Of a stretch of 64,000 nt of DNA, positions 45,101-55,077 are shown piece by piece. Position 1 is the stretch's first letter, and every line of letters starts with the position of its first letter. The notes below the pieces were generated by a model that was not told where the DNA came from, ran no database searches, and worked only from the letters and a program-made list of their open reading frames with translations. A program made the position numbers and the translations under genes. This DNA is from Branchinecta lynchi (Eukaryota; Arthropoda; Branchiopoda; Anostraca; Branchinectidae), in assembly GCA_023053575.1 (NCBI GenBank), contig JAKZAP010000017.1:8501501-8565500 (forward strand), given 5' to 3'.

Positions 45101-45667
45101 TTATTTAGTTCTTCTTCTTTACCATTTAACGGTAGCTTCAACTGGTTTCCATTCACTACTTAACTTATACTTCTAATGATTGCAGAACTTCAGGAATAAG
45201 CACGTCTCCTGACGTGAAAACTAGCCTATTTTTCTTTGCTGTAAATTCAGAATAGGTGTACTTTACATCTATACTTTACCCTGGATGGACTCTCCGTGGC
45301 ACTAGGCAGAAAGGCACTTTGCCAGCTCTGTGGCGAAAAGGCACTTTGATCATGAGTGTTTCCAAAAAATTTCGCCTGCGGCACATTTAGGAATCTTCAC
45401 TATTTAGAAGAAGGGCACGACAATTAATTGGCGTTTGAGGCTTAGAATTTTGGGGTGCTTGAACCACGGTAAAAGCTAGAATTTGCCAGAAAAAAGGCGG
45501 ATCCACAAAATTTTCCCTGCGGCGCTTTAATTTTTTCCTGTGTACAGCCGTTCACAACGTTGTCGCTTGGCAGCAACTGCGTTTTTGTCTGCACATTTTC
45601 AAGTCCTGTTGGCAAAACTGACGTCCCCCAAAGGTAAAAGGCTAGTTGCGGCGTATCCCTGAAAAAA

Positions 45668-46166
45668 AACAAGACCAAAGGTGTCGATGGGATCCCAAAA
45701 ATCTAAGATTTGATCCAGACAATTGGGTCTTGTCTTCGCCAGGCTAACCATCAGAGAAAACCGAGTTCAGATGTTTTATCTACCTATCTATCTACACCTC
45801 TATAAGCCATATCTATTTTGACGATACTGACCGAAACTTCCTGCTTTATACTACTGCCAAATTTGCGGTTTCGCCCGAATTCGAAGCGAACTGTAGTCCA
45901 GCAAAAAAAAGAAAATTCAGAAACGAAACCGACGTATCTTCTTATCCCTATAAAGAACATCTACTCAACTTTAAATAAAATTTTGACTTGCAAAAAAAAA
46001 TGCGGGTACAACCGGATTCCTGACTAATTATATGTCCGGGTAAGAAATGATCATCAAATGCAGACTCAGCGTCTCTTCTTATCCTAAATCTATCATCTAA
46101 TCAACTTCAGATAAAGCTTTTGCTTTTAACATATTTTCCGGTTTTGGCCGGATTACAGGCGAACTA
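45668..46166 (-). mobile_element. Family A element, truncated, reverse orientation
   Basis: Starts with 'aacaagaccaaaggtgtcga' and 'gggatcccaaaaa'. Units are diverged, with a 'ttccggttttggccggatta' core near 46,136. The left end is absent. Confidence 0.6.
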
Positions 46167-46512
46167 TTGTATTATTAAAATAATGAATAATTCAGTATTA
46201 ATTTACAACTATTCTCCCGAGAAATCATAGGAGCTTTCAACTGGAATTCCAGCCAGTTCGCTGGAATTCCATTTTATTAGTACTGCGGCTTCTTTATTGT
46301 GGGCTAGCGAGTTGAATGTAGTGATCTAGATATTACAGTTGAGAGAATGCTTCCCAACGCCTACAGTGAGCGTCCTGGGTTTCAGACGGGCCTCAAATAT
46401 GTGTTTAAACTTGCTATAGTGTCGAATGGGTTGATCGGCATTTATACACAGCCGTGGAAATTCTGACTTTATTGGACAAAAACAGTAAACCATAACCGGA
46501 AGGCTCTTAGCA

Positions 46513-47496
46513 TCAGAGGGTGGGATAGGCGACCTCGGCTTCGATGCCACACATATTGACGCCTCTCCTCATCAACCCATACCCGTTGATTCCCCACTCA
46601 GTGCCCCAAGAGTTGCGGACGATCCAGTACTTCACTCCAGTCGAAGTTGTGCCATACCCGACAACGTTGATGGCGTGGTTGGTAGGTAATGTGCAGGTCG
46701 TATCGCTGAACACGCCGCTGGAATAGTAGGTGAAGTTGTCAGTTGCGTGGACGGCAACGGCTACCGGTCCAATTGTCGCAAGGGCGTTCATGATGACCGT
46801 TTCATTTTTCGGGATGTATTTGTATCCGGTGACGGTTCCCACTTTGGTGCAGGTCTTGCAGGTTCCGTCGACATTTGTTGTGCCGGAGGTGTAGGCGTAG
46901 GCTGAAAGGGAGCACTGTCCTCCATTAGTCTTGACCCATGTCCAGGCGTCATCGTAGTTTCCACCGTTGCAGCCAAGATCAACTTTGTCACAGCTGACAA
47001 GGTGTTGCTGACTGAACTTGGTCAGGACGTTGGCCTTCTTCTTGCAGTTGTAGAAGTCGAGTAAAACTGTGGCGGAAAAAGCCCAGCAGGATCCACAGTA
47101 CCCCTGATCTTGAATGGGGGTCATGCAAGCACTCGTTCTGTAATCGACAGTCGTTGGAAGAGCTCGGAGCATCGGCATTGGCAGCTCCTCGAAGCTCCCT
47201 GTGTTCCTCGTTGCATTCCTTCGTCTGAACCCATTGACCCTTGATCGCTCTATCGGAGTACTGTCGGAGAACTTGTTATGTGCCATTGTGTAGCCAACCT
47301 CACCGATGGTCGCCTTGGCGTTATGTGCCGCAATCTTAGCGTCCAGAGCTTCAAACGTCTTGCGACGTGCGCCTTCGATAGTGGAATCAGTGTATTTTTT
47401 GTTGAATTTCACTTTGAAGTCCTCCCACTTGGAGCTTGTCTGGGCGAGACTGCCGGACAGGCAGGTAATGGCGATGGTGCAGAAAAACAGCTTCAT
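46513..47496 (-). CDS. Papain-family (C1A) cysteine protease, secreted/lysosomal zymogen
   Basis: 327 residues, intronless coding region. The start is the ATG at 47,496: it follows a splice-acceptor-like tttttctag, so the in-frame extension upstream is probably intron and a 5' UTR exon lies further out. Residues 1-19 form a signal peptide (MKLFFCTIAITCLSGSLAQ). Residues 24-78 form an I29-type inhibitory propeptide (WEDFKVKFNKKY). The mature domain begins near 113 (LPTTVDYR). Catalytic residues are Cys137 (QGYCGSCW), His274 (TNHAINVVGYG) and Asn295 (VRNSWGTEWG), with oxyanion Gln131; GCNGG is at 175-179. All key residues are present and length is typical of cathepsin L-like enzymes. Family role: endopeptidase in lysosome or gut. 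It sits antisense in intron 3 of the phospholipase B-like gene, 7.3 kb from its broken paralogue. Confidence 0.93.
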   Translation of the reverse strand: MKLFFCTIAITCLSGSLAQTSSKWEDFKVKFNKKYTDSTIEGARRKTFEALDAKIAAHNAKATIGEVGYTMAHNKFSDSTPIERSRVNGFRRRNATRNTGSFEELPMPMLRALPTTVDYRTSACMTPIQDQGYCGSCWAFSATVLLDFYNCKKKANVLTKFSQQHLVSCDKVDLGCNGGNYDDAWTWVKTNGGQCSLSAYAYTSGTTNVDGTCKTCTKVGTVTGYKYIPKNETVIMNALATIGPVAVAVHATDNFTYYSSGVFSDTTCTLPTNHAINVVGYGTTSTGVKYWIVRNSWGTEWGINGYGLMRRGVNMCGIEAEVAYPTL

Positions 47497-47663
47497 GGTG
47501 CTAGAAAAATCGTGGATTACATATTTATTGATAGAAAATACGCAAAAGGATCGTAATGGCCCTTTTTTAAGCAAGCCTGATAATAGACAAACCTCATATT
47601 TTTCATTTTAATTTGTTTGCCCTTCTGTGGTTTAAAAATAAATATTATTATAACTATGGGTTG

Positions 47664-47670
47664 TTATATA
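47664..47670 (-). promoter_or_regulatory. Possible TATA box for the cysteine protease gene
   Basis: TATATAA on the minus strand, about 170 nt upstream of the ATG. The spacing would allow a short 5' UTR exon and the intron implied by the acceptor next to the start codon. AT-rich DNA makes chance matches likely. Confidence 0.25.
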
Positions 47671-47808
47671 AAAGAATAATGCCGAACACCGGTCGTGGAG
47701 AAGTTGTGTGTAGATGTGCAGAAGTAGTAGAAGTTGAAGGAACGTTGATGGACACGAAGGCAGGAGTAGAAGCGTAATAACGGTCGGGTAGTAAAACAGC
47801 AAATGTGA

Positions 47809-48432
47809 ATGCTTGAAGCTTTGCACCCTTTCCTCAGTTTCAGTAATTTCAAGGAGGCGGAAGTACTGGATGATCTTGAGGTTCACCGATGGCTAAAGAG
47901 CCTTGGTCTGCAAAAGGAAGAGCTTGTCGGTATTGACTCGTCGAGTCTATTTTTCAAACGACGCGTGTACGTGAACTTTGCAAACCATGGTGCCCTACAA
48001 AATTTTCTTGGGCAAAGGGAAGAGGGCGCGCTGCTCCTAAAGAAAGGGGGAAACACAACAAAAGGAGCAATTGATGACTGCGAAAACAGATCAACCATGG
48101 TAAAAGTCGATCGAGTCCCCTTCGAGATGAACCCACTGATGGTACGCCAAGAGCTAGAAAAATATGGAAGGGTAGTTCACTGCAAAAGGGATTTCTTCCA
48201 AGGAGACGGCTTCGTAGAGACTGCAAAAACTCGAATCTCCGCAAGCATGCACCTTACGAAAGGCATCCCATGCGGGACTTGCGGACTTGCGGACGATGCA
48301 ATGAACAAGGGCCATATGGCAAAGGACTGCAACCAATCGCCATTCTTCAAAAAAGGTCAGCGAACAGAAAGGATCACGGAAAGAAAAGAACACAAAAGGC
48401 GGAAGATTTTCCAACTTTGGAGGATGCTATAA
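47809..48432 (+). pseudogene. LINE ORF1-like protein with zinc knuckle (frameshifted)
   Basis: Reads as a nucleic-acid-binding ORF1: an acidic N-terminal part, VKVDRVPFEMNPLMVRQELE resembling a strand-helix RNA-binding fold, then a CCHC knuckle near 48,275-48,330. The knuckle is split between two frames: CGRCNEQG in the frame that continues at 48,270-49,022 and GHMAKDC in this one. An 8-base duplication (ggacttgc twice, about 48,278-48,293) is visible. Confidence 0.6.
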
Positions 48433-49022
48433 GCAGCAAGAGGTACGAAGAACCTATCATTCAACGGGAGATCGAAAAACTGAAAAATCAGCTGCGGGAA
48501 GAAGAAAAGAGGAAAACCAGGAACTCTAGGGAAACGAATGATCGAGAAAGGGAGCAGAAAAGATTGGGCCGACGGAACCTATCTTTTAGCTCCCAGGATG
48601 GATGCTATGAGATAGACCACCAGGATAGGGAAAGCACCACAAATGAAGGAGTCGTCACAAGAGGCATGAAAAGAATTTTTGAAAGTAAGAGCAAATACAC
48701 TGAGGACACTACAGTACAAGAAGGCCAGTCTGTTGGAGAACGGATCATCACAAACATGGAGAAAATGGTGGATGGTATTTCCCATCTCTTCCAAAAAAGC
48801 CCAGAAGGAACGCAAAAAACAGTATTTGAAGAACCAGATGGTCTGGACTCGACGAACTCATCGCAGCACTCTATCTTGGCAAAGAAGACAAAAACGTCCA
48901 CCCTCTGGGTAGTAAAAACGTGGAATTTCGAAGCGAAAGCTATGAAGAAAGCACTGAGACCAGACAAGAAGGAGAACCTTCTGAAACAAAACAGTAATGA
49001 CGCTCAACCTAAACGGCCTTAA
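48270..49022 (+). pseudogene. LINE ORF1-like protein, C-terminal part
   Basis: Continues the ORF1 in the shifted frame. It is very rich in Lys, Arg and Glu with a predicted coiled coil (REIEKLKNQLREEEKRK) and no recognised enzymatic motif. It overlaps the start of the endonuclease at 48,997 in another frame. Confidence 0.5.
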
Positions 49023-49616
49023 ACAAAAAGCCAGACAGAAAGCCTTTAAGACGTTTTTGATAAATGAACAAATTGATGTTGCTTTCGCGCATGAAACGGA
49101 AACGGAAACTAGACAATTTGCGGCCAGATTTTCTGTTTCGAACCAATACGGAAATTGGAGGAGGAAGCGTTGCAATAATCTATAGAAAAGGACAGACGGA
49201 AAAGGCCGGATAACAGAGTGTCAAATTGATAATATTCAGTTCGTTAATGTTTACGTACCTTCTGGGTCCAGTAATAGAAAAGAAAGAGAAGAATTTTTCG
49301 AGGGAGAGCTGGATCCTTTCTTAATCCAAAAGACGCGGCTTATTTTGATGGGAGACTTTAACTGCGTCATAAATAAAAAAGACGCTGATTTAACGAGTGA
49401 CATATCTACACAACGTATGGGAGGAAAGAAAGGGAACGAAAGATTACACAAGGATAAACTGGAAAGGGAAGGGGGGAGGCTTCCGACTTGACAGAATGTA
49501 TGCAGCAAAAGAACCGATGTCGATGGTGACCGAAATTCAACACCTATACACACCACTATCTGATCACTTCGCAGTTGTTCTTAGTTTTAAAGAAGGCGGA
49601 GAAATAGAAAGAAGAA
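48997..49616 (+). pseudogene. LINE endonuclease (decayed)
   Basis: An N-terminal block LNLNGLKQKARQKAFKTFL with DVAFAHETET (Asn and Glu positions of the apurinic-like endonuclease) is at 48,997-49,110. The GDFNC motif is at about 49,350-49,365 in another frame. LSDHFAVVLSF is at 49,556-49,590. The frame is broken at 49,185 and again later, so it cannot be active. Confidence 0.7.
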
Positions 49617-49756
49617 TTACAAAAAAGACTATAGTATTGAGTGATGTAAAGTGTATTGTAACTCATGTATTTTGTACGGCCAATTGGCTATTAAATATAT
49701 TCATTCATTAAATATGGAAAATGAATATAAATGTCCTAAAGAATGAAGAAATGCCA

Positions 49757-49816
49757 GTCAAAGGTCAACTGGTTCAAATCCTGGCTGAGGAGCATTTTTG
49801 TCTTTCAGTACACTAC
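49757..49816 (+). mobile_element. SINE 3' part
   Basis: B box 'ggttcaaatcc', then 'tggctgaggagcatttttgt' and 'ctttcagtacac', matching the tail of the SINE at 41,899-41,950. Its end abuts a 306-bp-family element. Confidence 0.6.
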
Positions 49817-50122
49817 GAGCGTGTTCCACCCTTCTAACAATAGTTACTAATAGATACTATTTCCGTTCCATCCTCATCAAAAGTTACTACGCTGACCGTT
49901 CCAACCTTGTCGGAATAGTAACTAATAGTTACTATTTGAGCTTACCATGCTCGGGACCGTAGTAAGCGTAGTAACTACGCATCTCTGTAACGTGATTGGT
50001 CGGATTCGGCCCTGGCGTGAGATCCTGCGGGAAAATAGAAAAATTGTTCCAGCCTTGACGGCGAAAAGCCAGAATTCGTGACGTCAGCGTAGTAACTACG
50101 GTAAGTAGGATGGAACACGCTC
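49817..50122 (+). mobile_element. 306-bp TIR miniature element, solitary complete copy
   Basis: Runs from GAGCGTGTTCCACC to GGATGGAACACGCTC, exactly 306 bp. Flanked by a 3-bp duplication TAC (49,814-49,816 and 50,123-50,125). It serves as the reference copy for the family. Confidence 0.9.
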
Positions 50123-50644
50123 TACATCGCAAATTATAGATAAAAGTAATCAGGAGGGTAATCGTAGTAATTTTGAATGGGAAATCAAAGGTAAAACCAG
50201 ATAAAACCGTCTGTAATCAGATGCAATTCCCGTCAGGATTTTAGTAGCCTTGCCAGTTCTGTACGGAAGAGCTGATATTTTGTAAGTCGTTAGTGTAGAA
50301 AATCCTGTCGTATAAAATCTGATCCTCTGTCCGGGCCATAAAAGGAAGTAACGGAATATAATGTATAAATGATTCCTGAGCTCTGGAGTTCGGGGTCGGA
50401 ACCGGGTTCGTTGATTGACAGGCCCCTCAACAAACCCGGCTTCGTCCCTGGGACTCTCCAGTAGTTCTAGGAACTTTGCGTCAATAAAACTGCAGCATGA
50501 GTGTTTTCAAAGTGAGAAAAGTTTTCTGTTCTCCTTTCATTACTTTTCGACGAGTGTCGAAATGCGGAAGAAAAACAGATAGATTGATACCCAGCAAGCT
50601 CTCTATTCGGTCGGCGTAATTCTTCCGGGTTTCTTCTTTGATAA

Positions 50645-52030
50645 AATAAGACCAAAGGTTTCGATGGGATCTCAGAGAGGAAATTTATTTGACTTCTTCG
50701 TCTATCGGGTCTGGTAAACTTTCAGTCTTCACTAGTCTAATAGTCCGGATTACGACGGAAACATCACTGCTAGTTGGAAACTCGCAATATCCCGACCCAA
50801 CATGTTCGTTTTATCGGAGGATTTGTACTTTCCGGAACTTGGGGTTTTCATCAGAGCGCGATCGTACAATTTCCTCGGCAATATTACAAAGTAGACAGAC
50901 GGATCAATTCTTCGTATCTCTGTACCGACACGACACGAACAGCTAATCAAAGACACTTATTAGAACTGACAAATTTACGGTTTTACCGGAATCTGTCGAT
51001 AGTATCAACCGAGCAAGAAAATAAAGCAGATAGGTCGATTCAACCTGTCAGCTAATCCACTAAACGCTCTAAAACCATTTCGACAAGCAATCATAAGCAT
51101 TACAAAACTTCTGAGTTCAGCCGGATTCCCACCAAATTTGGGTCCGACAGGAAAAACAAGTAAAGTTTGCTGATCCAGCGTGCTTTCGTACCCCAATTCG
51201 ACACTCTAACCGACTTCAGGCAAAAAACAAAATTAAACAAATTTCTGTTTTTTGCCGTATTCCGGACCGACTCGAAACAAACTTACGATGTTGACTCAGC
51301 ATGTATTCACGGACAAATTCCGGGCGAACTACTTTCCCAGTACAAATGGATTCAGCGTGTCTCCTTACCGTCGAACCTCTAATCAACTCCCAATTTTTGT
51401 TTACTTTTACCAGCTTCCCGCTTTTGGCCCTTTTCCGGAAAGACTAATAACTTGTCCGACGAGAAAATCAGTTTCATACATGGATTCAACATGTCGTCGG
51501 TGTCAAGCGGAAACCACGTATCTGGTCAAATTAGCGATTTCCACTTTCTGACACAGTTCTACACGCCGAAAAATTCTGCGTCGAACGGTGCGTATCTCGA
51601 TTGCCTCGGACTCATAGTTTGGAAGATACAACCAAGATGGAAACCACGTATCTTGGATTAACATAGGGGGCTGTACTACTACTGAGAAAAAATTATTATG
51701 TTTTCTTCAGCCCCTGAAAAGTTTTGAAAAAGGGAGATACGCGGTTTACGCTTGACACCGACGATGTCTTCCACCCTTCAGTGGACTATCTCATTAGCTC
51801 ATAAAAAGATATATCTTGCCCCTTAATTTGAAACCCCATCCCCTATCCGTAAATATGGGGCTAAAAACATATGGGGCTACGGGGCACATCTACGAACTTG
51901 ACATGTACTTGACCGAAGGATACTGCATCAGGTTTGAACAAACATACCTACTACTTCGAGAGTTATCGGGCTAACAGACTGGGGTCGGGAAAACAGACCA
52001 TCGTCATTAACGTGTGTGATCCTGACAGGG
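50645..52030 (-). mobile_element. Family A element, old and diverged, reverse orientation
   Basis: Starts with 'aataagaccaaaggtttcga' and 'tgggatctca'. Diverged units with 'gtattccggaccga' and 'attccgggcgaacta' follow, and 'tcgagagttatcgggctaac' and 'taacgtgtgtgatcctgaca' stand where the left end should be. Much more diverged than the other copies. Confidence 0.5.
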
Positions 52031-52404
52031 ACCAAACGGCTGGTTGAGCGTCAGACAAAAACGGACGCAATAGCAGATCAGCAGTTTTCAAAAATGCAAA
52101 TAAGTAGCTTACCGTGTTTCTTCCAGCAGAGTTTGCAAAAGCTTCTACTGATTTGTCCAGATATAAGTTGATTCTTTTATATGTATTTTATTAACACCTG
52201 TTGAATTTCCGCTATTGTGAAGACAGGTGCACGTATTACAGAATAAAGACATGTATAGATCGTATTCTCTTTGTTAGAGGATATAATAGAATAAAAGTAA
52301 TGCGCAAGTGGCCTGTCAGTTACTGAGACGGAGTCTTAAGACAACGGGTCAAGTTAGAATACAGATATTCCAGAGAATCCGGGAAGTTCAGTAGCTCTGA
52401 CAAT

Positions 52405-52679
52405 CAGAGGCGTTACTAGCCAAAATGTTTTTTGGGGGACGAGGTATTTACCGACTGGCTGGTAATTTTTACCAACTTTTTCTGCAGAAAAAATGGACTG
52501 TTTTCAACAACAAAAATTACATTTTTGAAAAAAATCGACCAATTTCCAGAAAAACTCACTGATTTTCAGAAAAACCGACTATTTTGACGAAAAATCGACC
52601 AATTTTCAGAAAGACCGAGTGTTCTCATGAAAAAAATCAACTGTTTTGACATCCCCCCCCCCCCGTCGTGACGCTCCTG
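52405..52679 (-). mobile_element. hAT-like miniature element (CAGAGGCGTTAC family)
   Basis: Starts CAGAGGCGTTACTAGCC and ends 'cgtcgtgacgctcctg' at 52,679. The interior has 'aaaaatcgaccaattttcag' units. The flanking 8-mers do not match, so the duplication has decayed or an end is misplaced. Confidence 0.7.
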
Positions 52680-53528
52680 CTATAGTAAGATTAATTTTAA
52701 TTTTTGACCCACTCACTGCAAAGCTGAGTTGAGAAAACAAACTGACCAGAAAAGTCAACAAATAACCGTGAATCAAAACCTTTGCAACAAAATTTAGTCG
52801 GGACTAAATCAGGAATGCGATTTTGGGGGACAGGGGCGCTATGTCCCCTCCCGATTTCAGAAACTTCCTCCTTAGCGATGGCTTTCGACCGATAGACAAG
52901 TTGCAAAAGGCAAAATTCAAAGCAATGACTTTTCAGTTTATTTTTTTCGAAAAGCACTTTTACCTCAAAAAGACCAATTAAATATTGAGTCAGTGTAATA
53001 AACCTGGGATTGGGTCCCAAGATTGATTCATGGCCCCCATCATAATGCTTACTGAAATGTCCACTGGTATCAATGAGTAAAATTTAATTTTAGAAGGAAA
53101 TGACATTCACCTTTCTTAAACTATTTATGTGCAAACCATGTAGGCCTAGCGTACAGTATCGACGTTCACCCCTATCTAGCGGTCAACGTGCACACCACTA
53201 GAAATGGTTTGCCGGGAAGGAGGGCTTCAAAAATTCAAACGCCCAGACGTCTCTTGAGATTTTACCCCGAAAGTGTAGGGATAGATTAGTAGGCCATATT
53301 TGCTGGATTTGGCGAACACACAATATCTTCAAGGTCTGCCTATGTTTATATTTCATATTATTTATTTCCTTTGTTTTATGGGGCATTATGGGTTTATAAA
53401 ATACATTCTTGAAATCTGTCTATCTATGTATATTCCAGTTAGGAAACTTTTCATCATGTTTCTACAGAACAGTCAAGTGCGGTCTGTCGACCTTCAGCAG
53501 CACTAAATACGATGCATTTTCGTTTTAG
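52680..53528. other. Intron 3, 3' part; nothing recognised
   Basis: No gene or repeat recognised before the splice acceptor cgttttag ending at 53,528. Confidence 0.5.
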
Positions 53529-53608
53529 GTCGGCCTGTATTACGAGCAGCTAGATGGCATGGCGGAGGCCTGGTCGCTTATTGGGGAAATTACGGACTTC
53601 GGGCCACT
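53529..53608 (+). CDS. Phospholipase B-like protein, exon 4
   Basis: Acceptor 'attttcgttttag' ends at 53,528 and donor CT|GTGAGT starts at 53,609. The 80-nt exon enters in phase 0 directly after 'DPYWHQ' and encodes VGLYYEQLDGMAEAWSL then IGEITDFGP. It matches the family's 'V.L...QL.G...' continuation, which supports a join across 20 kb. The next exon would be entered in phase 2 and is not found before 64,000. Confidence 0.82.
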
Positions 53609-53904
53609 GTGAGTATCTGTAGGATTGCAACCTACCCAACGAAAACGGATATTTTTTTGTTGACGATCGTTCTGTGATGATGAATTTTCCCACTGAAAAT
53701 TTATACCAGCACCAATCGTGTTAGACAGAGTGAATAAAGACAAATTTGATATTGAATTAAGTGGTTTGTAGATTTTTTTTACTCTCTGGAGGTCTTTTCG
53801 TTTTGATTTTTGTGTTTTATAGTGTATGTTTTTAATTTTTGTTTTGACAAAGTTGGCAATCTCGGGGGAAAGCTATAGCCTAGGCTGTGCTTACCCTAGT
53901 GGGT

Positions 53905-55077
53905 ATGCTGGCAAGCGTGGATGACGTGGGCCCAAGGCCAAGAAAGGTGGGTGTTCTGGCATATGCCAGACTCCCAGATAACAAACTTGGACCTCTCCCA
54001 AGGACATCGATAGGATATATAGGTCTAGTTCTGACTAGGAAAATTGGTAAAGATTTTGGTTGTGTTTTGCCGAGTTTAGGCCCAGGAGGATCTATCCAGA
54101 TAACTGCAAAGGATGATGTTGTTGTCCAATCTCTCCTTCGATTGAATGGACTGAAAATCAACGATGCTGATGTTGTTTTTAGAATGAAAGAAGAAGGACA
54201 GGGGAAAACTAAAAACAGGAAAGGTATCTGCTTCATTGCTAGATACCCAGACATTAGCCCTAGCAGCATTACTGACGAAATCGAAACGATTGAGAAAATC
54301 AAAAAGGTTTCCATCCTCAACCCAGATTCCATTGCTCGAAATGGTAAAATTTCTCTGACTTACTCTGTGCTGATTGAATTCTCAGAAGATGTGGCTTTTC
54401 CGGTTAAAATCCCTGTCTGGAATGCCTTAACTGTAGTGAAACAGTACATTCCTCAGCCTTTGAGGTGTTTCAGATGCCAGAAATTTGGCCATTCAGCTGC
54501 AAATTGCTGGGGTTCTGAACGTTGCTTGTTGTGTTCAGGGCAACACAACTACACAGCGTGCCCTGAAAGGGACAAGCTCAGATCCGAACAAAACACTGTT
54601 TGTGCAAATTGTAAAGATTCGCATCCAGCTAACACCAAGTCTTGTAAAGTTTATGTCGCTCGAGTAGATTCTCTCCGCAAATCAATGGCACAGAAACCAT
54701 CCTACAAGGAAGTCCTAACAGGCCCGGTGTCGACAGATCATCCGACAGTTAGTACACATGAAAAACAGGAAACCCCTGAGGTAAACCATGTCCTCCTGAT
54801 AGAAGAGTTACAGAACACTGTGAAGGGTCTCACTATGATGTTGACAAAACTGTGCTCTATCATGATGGAAACATCATTCTGCTCCCCAACAAAAAAAGAG
54901 AAGGTCGGTAAAATGATCAGAAAAATTACCTCCAGAGACCCCTCCAAATGGAAGAGCGATGATGAATCTGATAGCGATGACGGCATGGATCTAACTGACC
55001 GGATCCCAAAAAGGCCACCCCCAGGAGATGAAGAATGGAAACAGACTACTAAGAGAGGAAAACGTCAGAACAAATGA
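53905..55077 (+). CDS. LINE ORF1: CCHC zinc-knuckle nucleocapsid-like protein
   Basis: About 390 residues from the ATG at 53,905. The frame is open a little further upstream, so the start is uncertain. Three Cys/His knuckles occur in a row: CFRCQKFGHSAANC (C-x2-C-x4-H-x4-C), CLLCSGQHNYTAC and CANCKDSHPANTKSC, at about 54,465-54,650. A Lys/Arg-rich C-terminus follows. Known role of the family: binding LINE RNA and acting as a nucleic-acid chaperone. The TGA stop overlaps the ORF2 start (ATGA), implying coupled translation. No internal stops. Confidence 0.88.
   Translation: MLASVDDVGPRPRKVGVLAYARLPDNKLGPLPRTSIGYIGLVLTRKIGKDFGCVLPSLGPGGSIQITAKDDVVVQSLLRLNGLKINDADVVFRMKEEGQGKTKNRKGICFIARYPDISPSSITDEIETIEKIKKVSILNPDSIARNGKISLTYSVLIEFSEDVAFPVKIPVWNALTVVKQYIPQPLRCFRCQKFGHSAANCWGSERCLLCSGQHNYTACPERDKLRSEQNTVCANCKDSHPANTKSCKVYVARVDSLRKSMAQKPSYKEVLTGPVSTDHPTVSTHEKQETPEVNHVLLIEELQNTVKGLTMMLTKLCSIMMETSFCSPTKKEKVGKMIRKITSRDPSKWKSDDESDSDDGMDLTDRIPKRPPPGDEEWKQTTKRGKRQNK

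Larger units (their letters stand above)
47690..49730 (+). mobile_element. Internally deleted LINE: ORF1 and endonuclease, no reverse transcriptase
   Basis: ORF1-like sequence with a zinc knuckle and basic coiled-coil region runs into an endonuclease, then directly into a 3' tail ending 'aaatatattcattcatt' near 49,710. No RT motif is present between the endonuclease SDH motif (about 49,560) and the tail. It is therefore non-autonomous, comparable in layout to 'half-LINE' elements of other animals (analogy). Confidence 0.7.

Noticed and set aside
47497..47574. 26-residue N-terminal extension of the intact cysteine protease
   Set aside because: It begins at a non-ATG codon and spans a splice-acceptor-like tttttctag; the ATG at 47,496 gives a proper signal peptide.
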